Source: Adiantum capillus-veneris (Eukaryota > Streptophyta > Polypodiopsida > Polypodiales > Pteridaceae). Taken from it: a DNA stretch of 64,000 nucleotides. The notes below the pieces were generated by a model. That model searched no databases, was not told where the DNA came from, and was given only the letters and a program-made list of their open reading frames with translations. Both the position numbers and the translations under genes were made by a program. Below, piece by piece: positions 56,001 through 64,000 of this stretch (position 1 is its first letter; each line of letters begins with the position of its first letter). The DNA is taken from the NCBI GenBank assembly GCA_014529385.2, contig CM043968.1, forward strand, positions 30,415,013-30,479,012, written 5' to 3'.

Positions 56001-56984
56001 GGTAGTTGGCTGATCCTTATTTTGTATGTGGATGACATGTTGATTGCTGGCAAGCACTTGGAAGAAATTTCAGCTTTGAAGTCAAAGATGGCAAAATCGT
56101 TTGACATGAAAGACATGGGTGAGGCAAGTCATATACTTGGTATACGCATTGAGAGAGACAGATCAAAGAAGTTGATTTGGTTATCTCAAACAGAGTATAT
56201 TGACAAGGTTTTGCAACGTTTCAATATGGAGAAGGGAAAGGCATTGAGTGTTCCATTGCCACCATATGTGAAACTTAGCAAACAAGATTGTCCTGTGTCT
56301 GAGGAAGAACAGGCTGAAATGGATAAGATTCCATATGCATCTGCAGTGGGTAGTTTGATGTATGCAATGATTGCTACTCGCCCAGACATTGCATTTGCAA
56401 TGGGAGTAGTAAGCCGATACATGTCAAACCCAGGCAAGAAACATTGGGAGGCAGTGAAAGGAATATTGAGATACCTGAAAGCTACAAAGAGTATGCGTAT
56501 ATGCTATGGGAGTCAGGAGCTAAGTGTAAAGGGTTTTACAGACTCAGATTATGCAGGTGACTTAGACAACCGAAGGTCTACGTCAGGGTATGTCTTTACA
56601 TTGGCTGGTGGAGTAGTATCCTGGCGTTCTAGATTACAAGATTGTGTTACTCAGTCTACTACAGAGGCTGAATATGTTGCAGCATCAGAGGCATGCAAAG
56701 AATCAATTTGGCTTAATTGACTAGTAACAGATTTGGGAATCAAAGAAGAGATGCCTGTGTTATATTGTGATAGTCAAAGTGCTATACAATTGGCTCGCAA
56801 TCCAGTTTATCACTCAAAGACAAAGCATGTGGATGTGAAGTATCATTTCATCAGGGAAATGCTCGAGGATAAGCAACTTTAGCTTGTCAAAGTTCACACC
56901 ACAGAAAATCCTGTTGATCTACTTACAAAAGGACTTCCCTCAGAGAGCTTTGCGCATTTTCGCAAGCAGTTAGGTGTAGGGTAG
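53004..56984 (+). pseudogene. Copia gag-pol polyprotein with three stops
   Basis: One 1326-codon frame. Gag begins MAGSQDTALYNIKKLDGTNFPLWK; the zinc knuckle is C235-x2-C238-x4-H243-x4-C248 (CYHCSKKGHMKRDC). Protease at 315-323 reads DWIIELGAS: the usual catalytic Asp of DSGAS is Glu319. Integrase: zinc motif from H447 (HSRLGHMS...CEHC), catalytic D508 (HSDLCGP), D571 (IDNGEEY) and E607 (NGVAERMNRT). RT: D922 (MDVKTTFLHGDL) and YVDD at 1008-1011. RNase H: FTDSDYAGD and TTEAEYVAASEA. In-frame stops: TGA 54702-54704, TGA 56718-56720, TAG 56880-56882; the end is TAG 56982-56984. No frameshifts. The intact frame apart from point stops fits a young copy. Confidence 0.95.
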
Positions 56985-57061
56985 TACATCACTTCTCTAC
57001 ATCTCTTGTATATTAGCTTGTATAGTAGCTTCTCTCACACTTAAAGTACCACATTGGACTT

Positions 57062-57073
57062 TAAGTGGGAGGT
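57062..57073 (+). promoter_or_regulatory. Copia polypurine tract
   Basis: TAAGTGGGAGGT directly before the 3' LTR. Confidence 0.85.
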
Positions 57074-57269
57074 TGTTGGGGTATAAAGCCCAATGTGGTC
57101 GCCCAGGTAAGTGGGCGGGCCGCCAGGTATGTACACATATTCTTTTGTTAAAACCTAATAAGAACTCACTATGCTCTACACATTACAGTAGAGCGAGTTC
57201 ACCATATCGTTGTGCTCTTCTTCTCGCACTCTCTCTCTCTCGCGTCGCACTTCCGCTCGTACTCCTTCA
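57074..57269 (+). repeat. Copia 3' LTR (196 bp)
   Basis: Matches 51780-51971; four substitutions plus four extra bases in the CTCTCTC run. Confidence 0.95.
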
Positions 57270-57274
57270 GAGCG

Positions 57275-58910
57275 TCATTGGCAGCAAAGCATGTACAAGC
57301 CTCCACAAATATAAGTTCTTGAAGAAGCCTAAGCATCACCCATCAGGAAATGTACAAGTGCACCTCCCCTCCCCCTCCAAAAAAAGAAAGAAAAAAAAGA
57401 AAAGAAAAGTGGCATCGATCCATACAATAATTTTCCTTCGTAGACTTATGGAGGAAAATTCCAATGATTTTCAAAGGACAATTCATCTTTTTAAAACACT
57501 ACAAATATAATGAAACATAAAAACAAGAAAAAGGTAATTCACTAAATTCCATTGATACTTCAAAGTAGAGAAATTACATCATTCATGGGGTGTTCCAAAT
57601 TAACTTCACCATGTGTTAGTGGCTCTCTTGTGCATTGGGAAACTTGCTGAGCAACACAGATTGTGTTATTTTCTCAGGGTATGTAGATCAAACAAAGGAA
57701 TGTATCCTTATTTGGTCTAAAATCTTGCCACGGAAGCCGGTCCAAAATGTAACAAATGCTGGTGATCTATGCACAAGGAACACTACATGGGCTAGTGGGG
57801 AAATTTCGCAAAGGCATAAAAGACCTTACTCAAGGCCTTCAATGACCATGTCATGAAGTGACTTTGGGAAGTGAAATCATCATGCAAAAGGGCAACATCA
57901 CAAGGGGGAATTGTTCCCTGTATAGTGATATGGACTGTGGTCACAAAGGTCATTTATTTCCCACCAATTTATGCTACAAACTCATCAAGATCTAGAACAT
58001 CCTATCACAAACCAAGTATAGGTTAGAAAATAAAAAACATCATGTGCAAGTGTGGGTTAGAAAACAAAAAAAATTAATGCAAACACAACTTAAGGTTTTA
58101 CTCTTGTTCCTTGTTCTCCTCCTTTCTATTTCCCCTGGTATCCAAGTCAATGCATGACTTGGCCGCATCCAGGGAAAATATAAACCCCAAAAGGGCCCTT
58201 TAGGGTCAAAGATGATTTTGGAATATACTCTCTACACCAATGAGAATGAGCTTGTGGCCATGGTCCCATTAGTTTTTGCATTTGTTTTAATGGCCATAAC
58301 TTGAGATTTCAACTTCAAATTTGTCAAGAAATGGTGCATTTGGAGCACATCGCTGAGCTCTTTCCATAGATATGTTACATGATATAGTTTTGAGGTATGT
58401 AGATATGGGCTATCCATGCCCCCCCTTTTATGTCCTAATGTTGACTAAATTTTGATTCGTTTCTCTTCAAGGCCTCTTTGAGATTCATATTTTGCCTAAT
58501 GACACTGGCATAGGCTTTGTAGGAGCCACAACCTTCACCTACATGTCTTGAAAATCCTCCTCCAACACATCTAGTTGCTTCTCTGCCAAAACCCCCTCAC
58601 AAAAAAGTGGAATAAAACTCAAAAGTTATAAAAGTAAAAATTGTAAATGAGTTATTGAGACCCCCCCTTTTATAGTGGTGGTTCTTTAAAAAAAAACAAA
58701 TTTTATAAAATTAGCTCAAAGAATTTCTATTTCAAGAGGGTAGAGAGTTCACACAATTGCAATGGAACTACATATATACAAGCAAAAGACTCATAGTGAC
58801 ACCAAGATTTTTATGAATTACACTAAAATGAAACTCAAATAAATTGTATATGAAACAACTATAGCTCACTAAAAAACTATATTATAAATCCAAAATGTGT
58901 CAAAGTTGAC
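57275..58910. other. Non-coding stretch right of the copia element
   Basis: AT-rich, with an A-rich block (AAAAAAGAAAGAAAAAAAAG) at about 57379-57406. No gene, element end or structured RNA recognised. Confidence 0.55.
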
Positions 58911-58913
58911 ATG

Positions 58914-59390
58914 TTGATGACAAGGGGGAATTTGTTCAAAACCATAAGAGTAACGGTGCTATAATAACAATAACATAGTTCCATCCACACCCCAATCCTC
59001 TTGGATGTTCATTTTGTCTTCCATTCTCTTTCCAATCTGCAAACATTCAACATAAAGTGAGCCAATGACTAGAAGACTTTGTATTGACAAGTGCACTTTG
59101 GTGAAAACATCCTCACCTCGTGACCTTGGAGATAGTTCCATGAAAGTCCTCAAAGCCCATGATGGCTAAATGTTCTTGTACACTGCTAAGAGTCAAATGC
59201 TTGTCCACTTAAACAATTTTAGTGTTGATCTTATATGTGAAACTACTCTAAATATAGCCATGGGTCCCCTCTATATATATACCATCTTGTGTGCGTATTC
59301 TACACACTTTGGGATTGCACTCTCTATGTATCCTCGCTTTGTTCTTCTCTTCTTCTACCTTCTTAACATAATATCAGAGCGTGGTTACTT
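58914..59390 (+). repeat. Probable LTR remnant with primer-site-like end
   Basis: Begins TGTTGATGACAAGGGGGAA, contains TATATATA at about 59272-59279, and ends CTTCTTAACA (59369-59378) followed by TAATATCAGAGC, very like the tRNA-Met primer site. No internal domains follow. It could be a decayed solo LTR of a copia-type element. No partner LTR or target duplication was found. Confidence 0.35.
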
Positions 59391-60780
59391 TTTTTCACAA
59401 AAAATGGGACATTGTTGGCATCTCATAGCTTTGCACAATGCGCACAACAAAAATCTATAATTTAGCAAAACATAAAATCGTCATAATTTTTTGCTCGAAA
59501 CTTTAATTTCAACGTTTGAAGAGTCAAACTTAAGGTTTTGAGACATTTGAAAGCTTCTTTTCATAACATATTTGATAAATTCTGCAAGAGAAGTAGCTTA
59601 CTATGAATTGATAACCATTTCTAATCAAAACCATCAAAAGGTAAGAGCTTTTATATTTCTAAATCCATTTGCACCATAAGCTTCTTGTTAAAAACCTTTG
59701 ATTTGCTTTTTATGCATCATGTGTAATTTGATTTTCATAAAAGAAATTAGATCAAGTGTTAATTATATTATATTCAACTAGATTTAAATATTGATACTAC
59801 GTGTTGTTTCTTTTTGCATGATTCTTGGATTTTCTTTTCATGTATCATAAGCAATTCAGTTTGTGTAAAAGAAAGTAGATCAAACGTTAAACATATTAAA
59901 TTTACATCGTCTTCAATTAAGTTTAATTATTGAAAAAAGTAGATAAATTGATTGATCTTTATATTTACTCTTTATATGTATCACATATATTTTGATACAG
60001 ATCAAAGTCATATCACTTTAGATCTTTTTATTTTGCTTTTCTTTTTGATCATGTATGATTTATGATAATGATCATATCAAGATTTTCTTTTTTTTTTTGA
60101 ATTTCTAATAGTTATATGATGCTATTGTACAAAGAATTATATCAATTATATCATATTTCACATAGATATTTGATGTATGACGTTTCACTTGAAGAAAGTG
60201 ATTTGTACCTATAGTAGATATTGAAGGATTATGGCTTTGGTGATTCATAAAGATTTATAATTGTACATACTATAATTTTGATACTTTGTGTTATATTCAA
60301 AGATTGATGTTAAAGAATTATGTTTGGATAAATTTTTTATTCTTTCCATGTGGATAACAAAGTATTATGTTTCAATGATTTATTTGGCTATCACAAATAC
60401 TTATAATTTTGATCATTAATTTTATAATCTTCAATCGATGTTGATGCTTATGCTTTGACAATTCTATTATATTTCTTCTTTGTGAATGTCAACAGTTATG
60501 ATTCTAATGGTTGATCAAAGATTCATATTTTGATGATTTATTTTGTTTTTTGATTGTAGACATCAAAGATTTATAATTCAAACGATTTGGTTATCATCGA
60601 TAACTCATATTAAATTGTTATGGTTTATTAATTCATGTCAATTCTTTATAATATACATATGTTGAAGAGTTAAAATTTTGATGATTTATCAAAAACATAC
60701 ATTTTAACAATTTATTTTGACCTACAAACAACAAAGATTTTTGTTTTTACTCATGACAAATTCTTTTGACTATGTGTTAT
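59391..60780. other. AT-rich DNA leading into the satellite
   Basis: No coding region. Words such as GATTTATAATTTTGATGATTTATTTTG recur irregularly at 60240-60740 and look like very diverged satellite units. Confidence 0.5.
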
Positions 60781-63640
60781 TGTGATTGTAATTATAGAGT
60801 TGTTACATGATACCATGAAATGTTTTCATGATGATTACAATTCATTCGTATTGATCGTCTATTACTGAGATGATTATTTTTTTATAGAGTTCTTTCGTGA
60901 TGCCATGATACATTTTCATGTGGTGATTATAATTTATTTGTATTGGTCGTTTCTCATTGAGGTGATTATTCTTTCATGGAGTTATTTTATGATATCATGA
61001 TGCGTTTTCATGATTAAAAGACGTTTATGTTGATCATTCATTATTAAGATGGTTATTATTTCATGAAATGTTTTCATGGCATGATGCATTTTTATGATTG
61101 AAAGTTGTTCGTAACAATCATTCATTATTGAGATGGTTATTATTTCATGAACTTGTTCCATGATGCATTTTATGATTAAAAGTCATTCCTAACAATCATT
61201 CCTAATTGAGATGGTTATTATTTTGTGAAGTTGTTCCATGATGCCATGATTTGTTTTCATAATTAGAAGTCATTCGTACTTATGGTTTATTTTATTGAGA
61301 TGGTTATTAATCCATGGAATTGTTCCATGATATTGTTCCATGATGTTATGATGGGTTTCTATGATCATCATAAGTCACCATAAAAATCGTTTGTTATTGA
61401 GATGGTCATTTCTTTATAGAGTTGATCCATGATCCGTGATGCGTTTTCATGATGATTATAAATTGTTCTTTTGTGGATTTATTTCCTAATGCCATGATGC
61501 GTTTCCATGATGATTAGAAGTCGCTCGTACTGATAATTTATTAATGAGACGATTAATTTTTCATATAGTTGTTTTATGATACCATAAATATTTTTCATGA
61601 TTGGAAGTTTTTTGTACGTATCATTCATTAATGACATGATTATTATTTCATGGAGTTGTTTCATGATACCATGATACGTTTTCATGATGATTACAAATTG
61701 TTTGTACTGATTGTTTTTCATTGAGATAAATATTATTCCACATAGTTGTTTCATGATGTCATGATACATTTTCATGATTTGAAATTGTTTGTACTATTTT
61801 TCATTATTGAGATGGTTATTATTCCATGAAATTATTTCATAATGCCATGATGTGTTTCCATGATGATCACAAGTCATTCGTAATAATCGTTTTTTATTGA
61901 GATGATTATTTTTTCATGAAGTTATTCCATGATTGCATGTTCCATGATGATTATAAGTTGTTCATATTGATCGTTTGTTATTGAGATGATTATTACTTTA
62001 TAGAAATTTTCAGTGATACCATGATGTGTTTTCATGATAGTTTGTTATTGAGATAATTATTATTTCATGGAGTTGTTCCGTGAGCCATTATGGCCATTAT
62101 GTATTTTCATAATGATTAGAAGTCTTTAATACCAATTGTTTATTACTGAGATAACTATTCTTCCATGGAGTTGTTTCATGATACCACTATACTTTTTTCA
62201 TGGTGATTATAAATTGTTTGCACTGATTGTTTCTCATTGAGATGGTTTTTTGTTTCATAGTGTTGTTTCATGAGATGACTCAGTATAACTGAGATGATTT
62301 TTTATTAGATAGAGCCGTTTTGTAATATCATGGGTTCCATGATGATTCATTATACCATGTTGTTTATTTAGATAGAGTCGTTTTGTAATACCGTGGTATT
62401 GTTCCATGATGACTAGAGTTATTATTCCATGGAGTCAATTCATTATACCATGTTGTTTTTATGTTCATTTGTAATGATTGAGATGACTTCTTTATGATGT
62501 CATGATATTGTTTCATCATATTTTCTTATAATTTAGATATTTTATATTCTATGATGCCATGAAGTTCTTGCATGATGATTCATCATGATCAAAATTATTT
62601 TTAGTTCATGGTGTTATGCCATGATGCCATGGTATTAATCTATGATGATTTGTTATAATTGATAGAGCTATTTCTCTATGGAGTTTCTTCATTATGTCAT
62701 AATACTATTGATGATTCTATCAAGTTCTTCCATGATGATTCACTATGATCAAAATCATTTGTATTCCATGGTGTTGTGCCATGATGCCATGGTATTAATC
62801 CATGTTGATTTGCTATGATTGAAAGAGTTAGTGCTCTATAGAGTTTCTTCATTATGTTATGATATTGTTGGTTCATAATGATTTAGATGCTTGCTGTATG
62901 ATGTCATAGCATTATTTCATGATATATATTTATTATGATTAAAAGAGCGATCTCATGGTGCTTTTCCATGATATTTTATTATGTTTGAAATGATTACTAA
63001 TATTATTATATGACTTTGCTTCATTATGCCATGATATTAATTCATATTGATTTGTATTGATTGAGATAATCATTTCATAATATCATGGTATTGTTTCATT
63101 GTCTTGTTTCATGATATTTTGTTATGTTTGAGATATTTATTTCTTCATGGATTTTCTCCATGATTCCATGACGTTATTCCATTATGATTCATTATGGAAT
63201 TTATTTATAATCGATTCAGTTCATGGTGTTGTTTCATGATAATTTGTTATGATGGTGTTGTTCCATGATGATATGGTGTTATTTCTAATGATTCATTATT
63301 TATCTGAATGTCATGGATTTTGTTCTATTTAACTGTATTATGATGTCATGGTATTGTTCCATGATAATATATTATGATTGAAAGAGTGATTGCTCTATGG
63401 AGTTTCTTCATTATGTCATGATACGTTTTTATTGATTCACAAGAATCTAGATACTTGTTGCATAATATTACAACATTGTTTCATGATATATTGTGATTAA
63501 AATATTTATTAATTCACGGATGTGTTTATTGATGTTTTAATATTATTCCATGATGATTTTGTTATCATTTATTATGACAAACATGACTATTATTCTATCA
63601 TACTGCTCTATGATTATTCATTATTTTTTTAAATTTTTTG
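60780..63640. repeat. Degenerate satellite, period about 85-92 bp
   Basis: The marker GAGATGRTTATT recurs at 60868, 60959, 61046, 61130, 61208, 61297, 61399, 61546, 61633, 61723, 61809, 61899, 61983, 62050, 62148 and 62239, mostly 78-102 bp apart. Consensus words per unit are TTCATGGAGTTGTTCCATGA, TGCCATGATGCGTTTTCATG, ATGATTAxAAGT and CGTACTGATCGTT. After about 62270 the units are more decayed but CATGATG words continue. The 98-residue - strand frame at 61479-61775 is only the satellite read as protein, with a repeat of about 30 residues. Confidence 0.88.
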
Positions 63641-64000
63641 ATGATGATTTTTTATTTTATATTTTATATTATGTTGGATGGAGTTTATACAAATAAGAGA
63701 TCCCAATGGTCAATCGGCTTTGTGTATATATACATATATTACATGTATTTCATGTTAAGAGTTTACATAATATATGTACATGAGTTAATCTTCATTTACT
63801 ATATTTTTTGTGACTCAATTTTGAGATGTTGCAAATCGTCTCCAAAGACACTATGTCCGTGTATTTCTCTAACATTGATATGATTTCTATCTTCTGCTCT
63901 TTGATTTTGTGATATTGACAACTCAAACACAAAGTGAAGTATCTCATAGATGGAATATATTCATCGAAGCTGAAGATGATCCAAAGAATTCTTCAAAGTA
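63641..64000. other. Non-satellite DNA at the right edge
   Basis: The satellite ends near 63640. The remaining sequence includes TATATATACATATAT and ATATATGTACATGAG words and a more balanced composition from 63820. The end of the window is not a natural boundary. Confidence 0.5.

Larger units (their letters stand above)
51780..57269 (+). mobile_element. Ty1/copia LTR retrotransposon, near-complete
   Basis: A 5.49-kb element flanked by a perfect 5-bp duplication GAGCG (51775-51779 and 57270-57274). LTRs at 51780-51971 and 57074-57269 differ by about four substitutions and one 4-bp TC-repeat indel, so insertion was recent. It has an initiator-Met primer site, a leader of about 1 kb, one polyprotein frame with gag, protease, integrase, RT and RNase H in that order (which defines copia), and a purine tract. 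Three in-frame stops make this copy defective. Confidence 0.96.

Noticed and set aside
61479-61775. 98-residue - strand ORF with internal repeats
   Set aside because: It is the satellite read in one frame; its protein repeat simply follows the DNA period.

Overview
The window looks like heterochromatic or intergenic DNA from a land plant with a large, repeat-rich genome. Support comes from plant-type Ty1/copia and Ty3/gypsy elements (one with a TGGTATCAGAGC primer-binding site, one with a GGTGCCG...GGGGA-type site), a PIF/Harbinger element with its transposase plus a Myb/SANT-like partner, a Mutator-type MITE with a 9-bp target duplication, nested insertions, long CA/GA/C microsatellites and a degenerate satellite. 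No host gene, tRNA, rRNA or CRISPR array could be supported. The reverse transcriptase at 42-44 kb is of the Penelope/telomerase-allied kind. From memory it most resembles algal and lower-plant proteins, so a fern, lycophyte, bryophyte or gymnosperm is a reasonable guess, not a conclusion.

Layout. 1-1000: decayed Ty3/gypsy RT/RNase H on the + strand. 2779-6509: PIF/Harbinger element with TTA target duplication, intact DDE transposase and a Myb-like gene broken only at a C8 run. 6690-9300: second decayed Ty3/gypsy pol. 9483-9945: Mutator-type MITE. 10140-11148: rearranged non-autonomous relative of the Harbinger element with a large hairpin and a perfect 30-bp palindrome. 11475-12066: unrecognised membrane-like ORFs. 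14018-30764: 16.7-kb Ty3/gypsy element on the - strand with GGTAG target duplication; it holds gag, protease, RT, RNase H, integrase, then a second protease-like domain, a set of 22-bp palindromes and a coiled-coil ORF. About 30879-47780: Penelope-like element with 3.6-kb direct terminal repeats bounded by CA microsatellites, a gag-like ORF1 and an RT. Its RT gene is split by a 5.4-kb non-autonomous LTR element (37007-42402, ACCTC target duplication). 51780-57269: young Ty1/copia element (GAGCG target duplication) with one long polyprotein frame broken by three stops. 58.9-59.4 kb: probable LTR remnant. 60.8-63.6 kb: degenerate tandem repeat of about 85-92 bp.

How the parts relate. Each element carries its own replication kit: Harbinger transposase plus DNA-binding partner; gag/PR/RT/RH/IN in the LTR elements; ORF1 plus RT in the Penelope-like element. 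The non-autonomous copies (MITE, Harbinger derivative, 176-bp-LTR element) must have used proteins supplied from elsewhere. By LTR divergence counted by eye, the copia element is youngest (about 2%), the 176-bp-LTR element older (about 6%), and the Penelope-like element it interrupts older still.

Best candidate for something undescribed: the Penelope-like element, which combines a telomerase-allied RT, a gag-like ORF1 with an RG-rich tail, 3.6-kb pseudo-LTRs carrying a TATA box and a conserved small first ORF, and all three junctions at CA microsatellites. The second retropepsin-like domain behind the integrase and the dispersed 22-bp palindromes of the 16.7-kb gypsy element come next.
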